Below are positions 1 through 12,900 of a stretch of DNA of 64,000 nt, piece after piece. The DNA is taken from positions 1 through 64,000 of the forward strand of contig JAACJM010000084.1 of NCBI GenBank assembly GCA_013368315.1. The letters run 5' to 3'. This DNA comes from Tetrapyrgos nigripes (Eukaryota; Basidiomycota; Agaricomycetes; Agaricales; Campanellaceae). Positions within the stretch are counted from its first letter, which is position 1. Each line of letters starts with the position of its first letter. Position numbers and translations under genes: made by a program. Under the pieces are notes generated by a model. It was not told where the DNA came from, searched no databases, and saw nothing but the letters and a program-made list of their open reading frames with translations.

Positions 1-202
1 CTTCTCATCGAGGTGGATACATCTGGTGTTATCCCAGCTCTGAGGCATGGATGCAATCTAGACTCCTTCCTATTAGAGTAATTTCTCGAGCACTGTGGTC
101 TCTAACGTTGTTGTCAAAGTCAGCAACTTGAGTCTTCTTTTTCTCTTTCTTTTCCTCCTCGCCAAGTTAGAACATCTCATGCTTGTTCTATTAGGTGCGT
201 AT

Positions 203-345
203 TACGAGGCCCTTTAGGGTCTCGTTCTTATAATCTGACGTTTCCGCGTATGGCTATGTAATTTGGATACCTCGGCATCCGGTCTTTTTTCAACCATGAA
301 TTAACAGCCTCTATTGCCACGCGAAGTGGTGGCCCACAAAGCCTA
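203..345 (+). repeat. Possible tiny Helentron-like element
   Basis: The left end begins TACGAGGCCC after a flanking T, as in the other Helentron 5' ends of this window. Its first bases can fold: ACGAG and CCC pair with GGG and CTCGT around a TTTA loop. At about 307-340 there is GCCTC, then GCCACGC-GAA-GTG-G-TGGC, which matches the family's 3' hairpin. The usual CCTTTCA end is not visible, so the right border is approximate. If real, this is a minimal non-autonomous element of about 140 bp made of little more than the two ends. Confidence 0.35.
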
Positions 346-1741
346 TTACTACGTATCTACTACTCAATAATCTCTCTACTGGTACTGTATTGTCCCTGTG
401 GAACAATGGAGATTCTCTTTCTACCCCTCCCTTGGACTACCTGATTCCGCCACAACAGATGGACCCTGCTTGAGTGCAGCGGAGTTCTTAAATTATGAAT
501 AGGAGTCGCACATCGGAGTTTTTAAATAGAAGTTTTAAATAAAAAGGTACATATGGTAATAGTCACACGATCCAGAGTCTCTGGGGTCTGAATGCTCGGC
601 AATCAATTGTGGCGCGCTTATGAGCGGGCCCTTCCTGCTTTCCATATTTGCCTAGGTATTCCCACGGGTCCCCGCAGATGCACAGCCACCTGCGGGGACC
701 CCTACAAATGTTAAAGTCGATTATTTTATATATGCATGCTCAGACATGAGTGCTGATACTACTGATTGCCCAATAATGAAAAATGCGTAGAGCAAGCCTC
801 TCGAAGCACTAAAGATGTGTGAAAAACATAACGGAAATTGCCGAAGCCAGCTGTTGCCGTCCTCACTTGACACTTCTGCAATGAGCTATGCTCGTAAGGG
901 TGAATAAGTGTCCTGTTGGGACTTGAGATCCTTTTATAGAAAGAATCTGTATGAGTATAGCAAACAAACATGAAAAAAAGCGAAATTGTGGCTGTGCTTA
1001 TCCCTCTTTTTTGAAGATTTTTACACTTTCTTTGCATTGAATATACCAGCTTCAAGACAGTTCTGACTTCATTTATATAGTTTCTACAGTACAGGAAGTT
1101 GTATATGATAAATTTAGATGGTACCCGCAACCCTGCAAGGGGTCCCCGCAGATTTAGGTATACCGGGCCGGTCGATGAGGAGGTAAATAGGGAGTCTGTA
1201 CTACCTGCAAGTGTATTGGTGGAGTTATGTACAGATAGTACAGTGGCATTCGGAAGAATATCATCACTGGTTGATGAACTGGGGATGTGGGAATCTGCTG
1301 ATGAGATAGCTGTTGCTGAAATACTCACACTAAGTACAGGATAATAGAAGTATTAGCATTGATATTGACTGAAAAATCTGGGGAGATTTGTAGCTTACGC
1401 CGGATCTTGAAGTGAGGATGGTGAAGGGGTACCGGTATTACTCTCTAGCACTGCAACAGTCAGTGTAAAGCCTCTGGAAAGGAGTATTAGCACTGGGTCA
1501 GAGTAGACTGAGGAATGAAACTTGAAAGTGGGTACGCATGAAGTGCTGGTTTGTGGATCGTTCCTCATGGGTCTAGGCTTGGTGGTGCTAGTACCAATAT
1601 TGGCCGGTCTCTGTTGATCCAGTGCCATTCCTTGAAGCAACAGATTTTAGCAATAGAGAGTGCGAGCTGAGAATATATTTGTTTGACTCACAACGGACTG
1701 TCTGGACTTTCTGTTGCCGGGGTAGTAGTCCTTTCGGGTAA
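346..1741. other. No convincing gene
   Basis: Short open frames occur on both strands, but none shows exon structure, a recognisable domain or convincing composition. Nothing else was recognised here. Confidence 0.5.
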
Positions 1742-1786
1742 TGAAGGGGGTGTGGGCCAGCACTGAAGCGTGGCAAATACGAGGCC
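1742..1786 (-). repeat. Solo Helentron 3' end
   Basis: Read on the minus strand this is GGCCTCGTA, then the hairpin GCCACGC-TTCA-GTG-C-TGGC, then CCACA and a CCTTCA terminus followed by a flanking T. It matches the 3' end of the long Helentron at 48903-48947. No matching 5' end was found to its right, so it is a truncated or decayed copy. Confidence 0.6.
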
Positions 1787-2002
1787 TTTGCAGTCCAGGC
1801 TTCTAGTGTACACATTATGCTATTTGGCTTCCTTGTACTAAAAACTCTGAGACAAATACCAAGTTGTACCAGTACATATTTTTCATTAACTTTTTTGTAC
1901 AAAGGCCCTCCCATATACATCATTTACACCCCACTGTTCACTGGATCTGATAATAGTATTACAAACTACAAATTCAAAGCCAGTGTCTCTTCTCCCAACT
2001 CA

Positions 2003-2814
2003 TTATATCTCACTGTATTGATGTGAGATAAACTGCTCTCCAACTCGTCCCTCTACAAATGAGAGCACCCAATCTGCATCAAAACCAGTGCTTCCACTCA
2101 CTGTGAGATTGCCTGGGATGTCATGTTGTAAGGATAGGACATTTGGAGGGCCAAATTCTGGTCCAATTTGAAAGTAATTCCCATTGGCTTTGGCGACGTC
2201 TTCATTCACTGGGGGATAGGCCATGTAGTCCAGGTAGAAAAGCCGAATATCTGGGGAAGGCACAGGTGATCTCACTGTCAATGTTCCCGCTGTGATATTC
2301 GTAATCCTAACATCCAATGCATGTTCCCCAATCAAGATTTGAGTTCCACTCAGAAACTCGCAGATTAACCTATTGTTGAGGATTGAGTTGGGTGGGTAGT
2401 GTGGGTCTCCTGTCCAGTTTATCATGGTTCCAGCAATTCTCTCTAGTTTACATTGGGTCGTGAAATGACCAGCATTAGATACAGACCTGTAGACTAGTGG
2501 AGTGTTCATTGTTGCTGTTGAGGGATTGGGAATTAGAATAAGAATAAGAGTAAGAAGAATGTTAATTAAGATAGTGTAGTAGACAATAACATTGATGTAC
2601 TGTTGAATCTGAAACTAAAACTCTTGTCCATATTCACATTGTGAATTGCATGAAGTGTATCATCACCAAATGCGAAGATGCTTTGGCTCCCTCCTGAGGG
2701 ACCAGGTATGACAACACCAGCATCTAACAGCGTTTGAGGAGTTGTCAAGCTCCATCCACCGCTGTGAGATACATGAGGGTCTGTATCATTGACAATTATC
2801 CACACAGTGGACAT
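2003..2814 (-). CDS. Uncharacterised fungal protein, probably truncated
   Basis: Two exons (2814-2601 and 2514-2003) are joined across an 86-nt intron with donor GTACAT and acceptor ACAG. The frame is preserved across the junction, giving about 242 residues. The N-terminus (MSTVWIIVNDTDPHVSHSGG) and the later LVYRS..NAGHF, GEHALDVRIT and LFYLDYMAY segments resemble, from memory, a common agaricomycete family. Its members have a sandwich-like ectodomain (W.I.DD....YSG.W) followed by one membrane helix. Here there is no signal peptide at the chosen start and no transmembrane segment before the stop, so the gene looks shortened. Solo Helentron 3' ends flank it at 1742 and 4340. The function is unknown, and the family assignment rests on pattern memory only. 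Confidence 0.5.
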
Positions 2815-4339
2815 AGATGCATCAGATGAGGTAAAGGAGTGGGAAGGGTAGGAGTAGAAGAAGGAAAAGAGAAAACAAAAACAAAAACAAAAATGAACAG
2901 GTGAAAGGAAGAGAAATGGGAATAGGAATGAAAAGCAATTACAGCTATTTCAAGTACATAAGGTGTAACCAGTTTTTTTTTTCCCATGTGTCTGGAATCC
3001 ATCTGGCCCAACCTTCCAAGTACTCTATCAAGAAGATACAAAATTGGTCAAAACCATCAACATCAAAGAACAAGCAGGTCTGGTGTATGAACGTACCTGT
3101 GAAGTGTCTCATTGATCCTTGTGAATGCACATTCTGGTCTTACAACACGCCATACCACTTATACAGTTCCATCCAACAGCCTAGACAACTCATCCTTTTT
3201 CTACAGAACTTCTTTACAGTATCAGATTGTCTTTCGAGGAGCAGAAAGGTCTAAAGGTACCACCAGATAAAATTGGCCTCTGTTGGTTTTCCAAAAGCCA
3301 CCAGAAACACCTAAATGAAATAAAAGAGGTCCCCTGACACCTCAGGGTACTCCAGCTCGAACGTCACAGGCCTCACAGCGACAACAGACAGATAACCTCA
3401 CCTGCAGTGTGCTAGATAGTGATACAGATGTCTTCCTTTGATGACATGGGAGAAATCTTGATTTTTTGATGTATATACAAAGATTATGATCTGAAGAATA
3501 CCATCAGGTAGAAGGTAAGTTGGTAAGCAAAGTAGTGATTTTGGTCCTCTCTAATACAATGTGGCTTGGTATCTATAGTACTACAAGTGCTTGTGGAATA
3601 AAAGAGAACCTTCCAGGTGATCAAAGAATATTCATTGATTATGAGTCAAAAGAATTAAGGAGAATTTGACAGAATATGTAATCTAATCAATGCAAGTAAG
3701 AGTAATTTGTAGATAGGAAAATGCTGCAGTTCCATCACAAGAGGCACCTTGAGATTGGATACTGTTGGGTGTATCAGCGAAAGGTGGTGTTATGATAAAA
3801 AATGATGGCAGACTTGAATTCAAAGCATGATAGAATCAATAAAATTTTTGTCGACCAAAGTAGTTGGAAGATTGGTAGCATTGACAATAGAAGGTCAAAC
3901 AAGATGAGTGAAGATACTGATACTCACACATAAAGAGTACATTTTCCTCTACTAGTAATCTGAATTCAGCTAAGGGCCTCCTCTCATCTCACATCCTACT
4001 AGTACAAATGATGCCCAGTAGAGAGAGACCATCTTGCTGTTTCTTCTCATTGGTGAGATAAATGGGGGTTGGCGGCCTGGAGCAAAGAGTGCCAGATCCA
4101 TGAGAGTATGTATACTTAATGAAAGTCCTTGTAGCCCTGTGCCAAAAAAACAGTTCATTGGATAGAAGAAAAAGTGAAAAAGAAGTGTGTAATGATGCTG
4201 GCTTGCCTAGAGCAAAATTATCTTGAGACAAGTAATATTGACAGATCCAAGGTCTAAATCTTTGTACTTTGTGGAGGAATACTGCTGGTCCCCCAACTCT
4301 GACTGAAGGGAGTGTCCAACTGAATGACATACGGTGTTG
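2815..4339. other. No convincing gene
   Basis: There is an A-rich AAACA simple repeat near 2872-2894, and near 4280-4330 a stretch related to the foldback MITE at 7240-7610 (the GGAGTGTCCAAC...ATGACAT block). No exon set could be assembled. Confidence 0.45.
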
Positions 4340-4386
4340 CCAAAGGGGTGTGGGCCAACACTGTGTGTGGCAAGTAGTATGAGGCC
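4340..4386 (-). repeat. Solo Helentron 3' end, diverged
   Basis: On the minus strand this reads GGCCTCATAC...GCCACAC-ACA-GTG-T-TGGC, then CCACACCCCTTTGG. The hairpin is intact, and its inner three pairs (CAC/GTG) differ from other copies in a compensatory way. The terminal CA has been lost. The following bases (to about 4440) resemble those just inside the 424-bp element at 24930, so it is the same subfamily. Confidence 0.55.
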
Positions 4387-7239
4387 ACAGGTTTTACCTC
4401 AGACTAGCCATTAATTGTATTCTCATTCCCTGTACAGCTTTTTTATTTGCAAAGTGTACACCAGTCCCAACATCACAAAAAAAAGCTAACATCTTACGAG
4501 TGTTGATAACCAGCATAAGTAGGCATAAGTAAGAAATATATTATTGTGTCTTAAACTGCCATCTACAATCTCATACTGTACCATGAGCCTCATCAGAATA
4601 TCACAATTGAGATGAATAATGCTGCCAGAACTCATTATTGAAGCTTTAAGAGCAAAGAGAATTCCGATCAGTGCAAGGTTGGGAATGTCTTCTCAACTCA
4701 TAAGTGCTGGTAAGGTTCTCAGTAACTCAGAAGGTTGCTATCGTGGCTAGCTGTCATACAGTATGTATAATCAGACAAATTATCGCAGATAAATCATATT
4801 ATGTATCATAATATTATTGCTCTACACAACTAGAGTAAAGCTAATTCTACAAGAAAGCTGTGCATTAGGAGACATCAAAGGTATTTACATATGAAGTTCA
4901 GTCATGGTGGAAGGGAGACTTGAGGCACACCATAACCTCAATGATGGGTAGCATTGAGGATGATGTATAGTTGCAGAAGTAGTCGTGACTGGTAGGGATG
5001 GACTAGGTGAAGTAAGTTGAGTGTGAATACCAAGACGAGAGTGGACAATACTGCTGAACAAGGAAGGGAGGATAGCTTGGAGAAAAACCACAGATGATGA
5101 TATACAGCCCTGTGCTTGAAGAGGATCTTGCCCCTTCATTGACGAGTTGTTGAGGGATACCACTTGATGACATTGATGACAAAGATGTTGCTAAGGAAGA
5201 TTGAGGAGAGAATAGCAAGGGGCCACTGGTGTACAAGGCTTATACTCACATATTGAAGGTGCTGGACACAGTCTGCAGTGTAAATGGGGATGGGGAGGGA
5301 GTAGAAGTTGACACGTCACATGTGAGAATGTTGGACTACTTGGCATACATTGATGTACAGAGGGAAGTGGGCAGAGGATGGCAAGCAGAGGGAGCGAGGA
5401 AAGATGTTGTGCTTGTTGAAAGACCATGCAGTAGTGTCAACCTAAACTATGCCATCATGTATCGCAACATGCAGCTGAGAAAGGAAGTGGCAGAAGTAGA
5501 TGTGTCATAGGCCTAACACTGTCATTTGTAGGAACACAACAAGGAGGAGGAGGAACTTGAGGAGCTCATGGTGGTACAAGTGGAAGAACAATGCAAGGAC
5601 GCATGTAGCTATTTGAATTCAGAGTTTCAAAAAACTTCAACCATACTCACATGCACATGACACTCAACTTTCCAAGTTCCCCAGTGTCGAGAAAACCATT
5701 GGCTGGAGGACATCTAGTACTAGGTGCCCTTGCTGTAATTGTGATAATATGGCTTGCGCTCTCTGATTGTTGCTCATGGCGCTGACATTGTTCTATGCAG
5801 AATCCTTGCCAGAGTCTTATAATCCTTCTAGAATTCTCCTTGCCTTGTGTCTCTCCTTAGATTTCTGCAAACTTGGGCAGGCTTAGAAGTAAGTCAGAAT
5901 GATACTGATGGCATTGTATGTACTCATGAGTGCTCCATTTTTATAATGAACCCTGTATAGAGTTGTATGTGCTTGCAAGTTTTTTGCATTTTTTGTGATG
6001 AATGACATCATACAATCATTCCTGGGCACCATCCTATAGCTCTTCTCAGACTGAGGTTGGACTAAGGAGGGTTCAGTTGAGATTTTGACGCTGAGAAGAG
6101 CTTGGAGAGAAAGAGCAGCCAAGTGCTGTCTTTAGGGAAATATTGTTAGGAGGCATGATGAAAGATGACAAAGAGACTGGTCACAGTCTAACAGCAAGGC
6201 TGCTGGAGGTTCCAAAAAATTGGCCTGGTCACAGGTCACACCCCCTGCCAGATTGAAGGAAATGGTACAGTACTTCAAAGAAATCTCACTATGATGTACC
6301 CTTAGAAGAAGAAGCTGGTCCCTCATCTCTGGCAGATGCTATCAATGTATCCATATTGTCTAGATATCTAGTTGATGATGATGGTATTAGTCTTGGTTCA
6401 GAATCAGATGGTGACAAAACTATGGCTTTCTGGCACATACTTCACACTTCTAATAAAAATAGTGCACTCATACAATTGCCTCAGATTTCAAAGTCAATGG
6501 ACTATTGTGAATCTCATACAGCCCTAGCAGCTATAGACAATTGTACTATTAATGTAAAAAATGATATGCCTGTATTTATGAACAAAGTTTTGTTGCTCAT
6601 GCACATTGCTTAATGTTTGAAAAATATCCTTTAAACAGTATTTGTAGGAATAAGATCACTGACAAAGTATATATCAATTAGTGTTGTAATGGTTTGACTA
6701 CAGTTGGCTCCAAATGGCTCCTTATGTAAATGGCTTGGCTTGGCTTTTAGATCTGGCTAGTCATGACTTGCGTCACTAAAATTCTGTGAAAACCACTTCC
6801 CTTCTAGATATGTAGATAAGAATGTAGGAGTGAGACCTTACAAGTCATATTGAGCTTCTGGATATGGTATGCGCGCTCTGAACCAAGAGATACATCATTT
6901 TCCTTAATATTGTGCTAAAATTAGAAATTAAACTACCATGAGAACTTATCAAATTAAGGCACAACGACTTTTTTGAGTTACAGTCTCATGGTCTTTCTCA
7001 CTCAAAGTACACTGAACTTGCTTCAAAGACACTCCCTGATGTCAGCTACTGAGACAGTACACTTTTAGCTAATTTCTGGTGTTGCTAGAGGGCAGTCTCT
7101 CTGAGGGAATTTGACCTGGCTTTTATGACTTGAGCCAGAGTCAGTCAAGAGCCACCTGGAGCTGAGCTGGACTGTTTACAATGCTAATATCAATGTAACT
7201 TTGTATTGATAGTGACTTGCAGTGTGACAGGAGTCAACA
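4387..7239. other. Repeat-rich DNA without a supportable gene
   Basis: Several open frames of 60-93 codons occur on both strands, but none carries recognisable domains or a coherent exon chain. The stretch is probably decayed transposon sequence. Confidence 0.4.
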
Positions 7240-7610
7240 ACAGTCATGATTGTAGGTGAAGGAAAAATGGAAAGGAATGGAACAACATAGAAGTTCCCAC
7301 TTGGAGCTGGCTGTCAAAATCCAAACATGACATCATTCAGTTTTAAGCCATACATTCTCTCTGCATGAACAAATATTCCCAGCTACTCTCCATCAACCAC
7401 AAAACCTGGTTGGAGTTGGGGGGGGGGGGGGGGTGCCACACAGACATGGCATTACTGGATCCCTGACTCTGACCAAAGGGAGGAGGGAGTGTCCAACCAA
7501 ATGACATCATGCAGTGTTGCCAACTGGAGTTTGAATTTTGATGGCCAGCTCCAAGTGGGAACTTCTATGTCATTCCATTCCATTTTTCCTTGGCCTACAA
7601 CCATGACTGT
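7240..7610. mobile_element. Foldback MITE with ~85-bp inverted arms
   Basis: The left arm (7240-7326) and right arm (about 7525-7610) are inverted copies of each other with a few mismatches. Both outer ends read ACAGTCATG(A/G)TTGTAGG, and both arms contain AGTTCCCACTTGGAGCTGG. The 200-bp centre holds a run of 16 G (7418-7433). There is no coding capacity. A related, rearranged copy lies at about 24670-24890, and fragments of the centre at 4280-4330. No clear target duplication is visible. The right end abuts a Helentron 3' end at 7613, suggesting one element inserted beside the other. Confidence 0.7.
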
Positions 7611-7612
7611 TA

Positions 7613-8634
7613 TGAAAAGGCTGTGGGCCAGCGCTAATGTGTGGCAAGAACGAGGCCCATAGTTTAAAAAACTGCCACACGCAAGCCAACAATTTAGCGC
7701 AAGGCAGATTTTTTAACCTCCATTTTCAGACCATATTTACGAGGACGAATGTAGATCATAGTCAGTCAAAAAAGACAGAAACAGAGAAGCGACGATCAAT
7801 GAAGTTTATAAACAATACTTACAAGCAAACATGTCTACAAATCCCTCTCCTCCCTCCTTCTCTTTTCAAGACATATGTAAGCTGCAGATGTGGGGAAGGT
7901 CGTCTTGATGATATGTTGATTTCTGGTTTCGAAGACGTCAGCTCGTTAATTACGACATGCACGACAATGGATTTGGAATGCACGTCTGAACGCGGTTAAC
8001 CATCTGACAGAACCAAAACAAAACAAAACGACTGCATGCGTGGTGGCGTACCTCTTAGAAACATACAGAACCGTGCAACCTCGTTTGGTGTACATTTATT
8101 TGTGGCAGTTTGTTACAAGAAAATCAGGATCACTTGAAGCAATCTTATCTAGAAGATCGACGTGCAAACCAGTCAATAACCTGATTTATCACCTTGAGAC
8201 CTTCTCCAACATACTTCGTGCCCAATATTATGAGCGGCATCAATCAGAGTCCATACGTTGCTCTTAGATCCACTTTACTTTCCTGCGCCGGTTCCACACT
8301 CCATAAAATTCAGTTGTGTGGGCGGGGCGGATGCCATTATTTCTGGTAGCTTGCTGGAAGAAAAGATTCGACGCCAGTTTGCAGGAGGAAACAATCTTCC
8401 AGGACCTCGGACCAGGTAGTTGGGAAGAGCATGATGAATTGGGAGACTTTAGGATGTGGAGGAACGTGTGCGAGACTCGAGTAGAGACAAGACACGTGGT
8501 CAACGTGTCATGCTATCACCTGACTGGACACGTACTAGAACAAACACGCGAACACAATGCACTGCTATCCTATTTGACATAGCCACAAGCAGAAAGTGGG
8601 TGCTAAGAACTCAGCCTCATTCTTTGGCCTCGTA
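7613..8634 (-). mobile_element. Non-autonomous Helentron, 1,022 bp
   Basis: On the minus strand the 5' end is TACGAGGCCAAAG at 8634 and the 3' end is ...GGCCCACAGCCTTTTCA at 7613, and both sides are flanked by T. This is the T/T insertion seen for the long Helentron at 39484-48947. The first ~55 bases match those of that element (GAATGAGGCTGAGTTCTTA...). The inside has no helicase or Rep sequence. It contains short open frames of unclear origin, possibly captured host DNA. Movement would depend on an intact element such as the one at 41-48.9 kb. Confidence 0.7.
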
Positions 8635-9945
8635 ATTGACTCCCATTGCACTGCGAGTGCTTGCCCCATATTCTGTCACTATCAATACAAAGTTACACTG
8701 ATATATCTCAAAAGCTGTCTGTATCAGACCTGTACAAACTGCATTACCATCTAGACAACTCTCCAACAAATAATCAAAATAAATCTGTTCATGCAAAGAC
8801 CATCACTCAACTCTCACTGGACAATGTCACTGTACTCTCTACCATGGATATACAAGACCATTTTTTCTGTTTGTACCACACTTTACACCTCATTCAAAGC
8901 AAATTAGACACCTTCTGACAATGATTGAGACTGAAATATGTTTTATGCAGAACTTTTATTCTGGAGACCGACCATGAGGCAACAGATTAGCTCTTAGGCA
9001 TCAAGGCTGCTACCTTCATTCAAGATTGTTTTCATTCTCACCTATAAGAGCATACAGATCCCAGTTACAACTAGGATCCATGATGATTTCTGAGCAAGAT
9101 TTCTGCAGCAAGTGTTGCTTAAGTACATACAGTACAACTGTAAACAATACATATACTTGCTCCTAGTGTCATTTTTGAGATTACTACACAGCAGTCAGCA
9201 CAGAAACAGGTCAGAGTTGGGGGGTGCTGTGCAGGTGTGAAATGGTAAGTAGGTAAAACAACTGTCTTAAGTTTGGTCACAAAATATCAAAAAGGTCATG
9301 AATGACTTACACTCTACCACTGGTGTTGCATTACAGGTATATTGACCCTCCTGATGAGACCCTGGTGATGTTATATTACTGGGGGTGGAGCCAGCATGTA
9401 TATACAGGTACATCCTAGGGTGGTTAGTAAACATTCAAGTTGACAGAAAGATAAAACCAAGAAAAGGAGACTTAGGGTTTTAGATGTACTTTATGTGCAT
9501 GGTGCACCATCATGATTCCTGGTCCAAAAAAGTATTCATATAAATTTGACTGAGTTCTTGCTGATCAGTACTCTGCAATGGAAGTTGGTTAGTATCAAAT
9601 CTCCTAGGACTCAGTATGAGAGAAGAATCACATGAATTTTTGAGGACTCATTGGATTGAAGAATCATAATAAGTAAATAATCATAGATCAAAATTCAGGT
9701 CTACTTGCAAGTTAGTACAGGACTGGAATACAAAATGTACATATTAGAACAAAAAAGCTAAAACATCTTCATACAATTTGACAGAGGATTTCTGACTTTC
9801 AACCTCTGGAATACTGTCCCTGGCCTTTTGTTGCATGTTGTTGGTCTCCGATGACAACTATACAGCATACACAGCATTCAGTATTAGCTTCTCACCCCAA
9901 GACACAGATAAATAGAAAGGAACAAGGTGGTCAAAAAACTGAGGA
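8635..9945. other. No convincing gene; 3' flank of NLR gene
   Basis: This stretch is AT-rich. It presumably includes the downstream region of the minus-strand NLR-like gene that ends at 9946. No other feature was recognised. Confidence 0.45.
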
Positions 9946-12900
9946 CTAAATACGAAAATAATATCTCAAAGCCAAAGCCAAAAGTAATACAACAAGAAAA
10001 ATAAAAATATTTAGGGTGGTGAATCTAATAGGTTGGAGTTTTCCCAGCCTTTGCAAGCACTGTGCAGCTCCCTGCCTGTCTCCAAGCTGCTCAAATTGGT
10101 TTTTAGCTTGCTGCAGCATGACCTTCGCATCTCCATATTGGCCAAGCATATAGCTGATGTTCCCTAGGCTTTGCAAGCATTGAGCAGCTCCCAGCCTATC
10201 TCTGAGCCTCTCAAATTGCTCTTTGGCTTGCTCCAGCATCACCTTTGCTTTCTCATATTCACCCAGAATTCCACTGATGTTTCCCAGAGTTTTCAAGCAG
10301 TGAGCAGCTCCCAGCCTGTCTCCAAGCCCCTCAAGTTGCTCTTTAGCTTGCTCCAGTATGACCTTTGCTTCTTCATATTGGCCCAGCATTTGGCTGATGT
10401 TTCCCAGGTTTTGCAAGCACTGAGTGACTCCCAGCTTGTTTCCAAGGCCCTCAAATTGCTCTTTGGCTTGCTCAAACATGACCTTTGCTTCTTCATATTG
10501 GCCCAGCATTTGGTTCATGTATCCCAGGCTTTGCAAGCACTGAGCAGCTTCTGGCTTGGATCCAAGCCCTTCAAATTGCTCTTTGGCTTGCTCCAGCATG
10601 ACCTTGGCTTCCTCATATTGGCCCACCACTTGGCTGGTGAATCCCAGGCTCTGCAAGCACTGAGCAACTCCCAGCCTGTCTCCGAGCCCCTCAAAATGCT
10701 CTTTAGCTTGCATTAGCATTACCCTTGCTTCTTCATATTGGCCCAGCCACATGTAGCTGATGTTTCCCAGGTCTTGCAAGCACTGAGCAACCCTCAGCCT
10801 CTCTCCGAGCCCCTCAGATTGCTTTTTAGCTTGCTCCAGCATGACCTTTGCTTCCTTATATTGTCCCAGCATTATTCTGATTTTCCCCAGGCTTTGCAAG
10901 CACTGAGCAACTAGTGGCCTGTCTTCAAGTCCCTCAAATTGCTCCTTAGCTTGCTCCAGCATGACCTTTGCTTCCCCATATTCGCCCAGAATTCCACTGA
11001 TGTTTCCCAGGTGTTGTAGGCACTGAGCAGCTCCCACCCTGTTTCCGAGCCCTCAAATTGCTCTTTGGCTTGCTGGAGCATGATCTTTGCATCCTCATAT
11101 TCGCCCAGACTTCCATTGATGTTTCCCAGGTGTTGTAGGCACTGAGCAGCTCCCACCCTGCTTCCGAGCCTCTCAAATTGCTCTTTGGCTTGGTGGAGCA
11201 TGGCCTTTGCCTCTTCATATTGGTGTAGCATTCGGCTGTTCTCTCCCAGGCTTTGCAAGCATTGAGCAGCTCCATGTTTATCTCCTATGTCTTCAAAGCA
11301 ACCTTTTGCTTCATGTAACAGCAATTTGGCCTCTTGATATTGACCACATGTTCTACAGGTGTCTCCAAGAAGCTGTGAACACTGAGCAACTCCCCTTCTA
11401 TTTTCAATATCTTCAAACTGCTCCTTAGCTTGCCTGAGCATGATTCTAGCCTCATCATATTGATCTTGCATATAACAAATATTACCCAGGCTACGCAAAC
11501 ACTCAGCTGCACCTAGCTTTTCACCAGCACTTTCAAATTGCCCTTTGGCTTCTTCAAGTAATAATTTAGCCTTGGCATATTGTTCTTGTGATCGAAAAAT
11601 GTTACCCAATCTCTGCAGGCATTGTGCTACTCCTATCTTGGTCCCAGCCCTCTCAAACTGCTCTTTGGCTTTCTCAAGCATTTCTCTGGCTCTATCATAT
11701 TGATCAAACATGATATAAATATCACCTAGGCCTCGCAAAGAATGAGCAGCACCCTGTTCTTCCCCAATTTTCACAAAAAGCTGTTGTGCCTTCTCAAGCA
11801 TTGACTTGGCATTATTATAGTCGCTCTGTAAGCAAGCAATCTCACCCAACATTCGCAGACACTGAGCTACCCCAAAAGTATTGCCAATGCTCTCAAACAT
11901 CTCTTTAGCTCGTCGAAGCATTGATTTGGACTCATCATAGTGATTCTGATAGTAAAATATATATCCTAGTCTTCTGTAGCAATCTGCTTGATATTGGAGC
12001 TTGGAGCTTTGGTTGGTTACAGTCAGCATTCGTGTAAGCTGCTGTACTTTCTCAATTTCTGACTCTGCTTCTTTATATTGCCCCATGAAGGTTAACATAT
12101 ATTCCTTCAGAAATATCATATTGATCTGCTCATTCAAATCTGTCTTTACACTCCATTTTAACTGCTTTTCTATCAGTGGCACAATACTAGAAAAGTATTG
12201 TGAATGATGATAAAATTGGTTTAACATGTTGATGTGTGATGACTTCTCAAGTTGAAGATCAAGAGCTTTGAAGACATTAGCAACATGCAACTGAAGCTGG
12301 ATCTCTGCATGCATAGGATTTCCAGATAAGCTACCCATAAATGATTCATAAAATTGCCAGATCTTGTTTTCAGAATCTTCTGTTATTTCAAAGATCTTTG
12401 AGATGTATTCACCAATAGGTGTCAACATTTTTAGGATCTTACTATCTGCTTCATAAATCAGGCATGACTTCTTCAATATAAGAACTTGCATATTTGTGTC
12501 TGGAAAGCTGCCAATAATTTTGGGCAAACTGTCCAGCCAGTCAGGGATACCACTGGGTAGGAAAGCAATAAGTCTCAAAATATCTTGTCCTGTGATGGAA
12601 AGCTTTCCTCTGATAACCTTCAGAGTCAATTCAATTGAGACTTCAATACTTGTGAGCCTGTCATCTTGCTCTCCAATTTTCTTGAGCAATGTGGTCTTCT
12701 GGATGTTCCACATTTCCATTAGGTCCTGCAGAGGCAGTTCTCTGGCATGCTGTGCAATCAGCATAATAGCCAAAGGCATACCATCCATCTGAATTAGCAG
12801 CTTCTCCAAAATAGGATCATCCTCTTTGATTGCATAGTTTCCATCTGAACTGAAAGAACAGAAAGCTTCCTTTGCAGGACCAAGCTCAAGGGGAGGCAAG

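Noticed and set aside
4885..5510. Cluster of overlapping ORFs on both strands
   Set aside because: No domain, no consistent splice sites, and composition like the surrounding repeats.
10171..10716. 181-codon plus-strand ORF opposite the NLR-like gene
   Set aside because: It is the antisense of the 40-residue TPR repeats; its own repeats mirror them.
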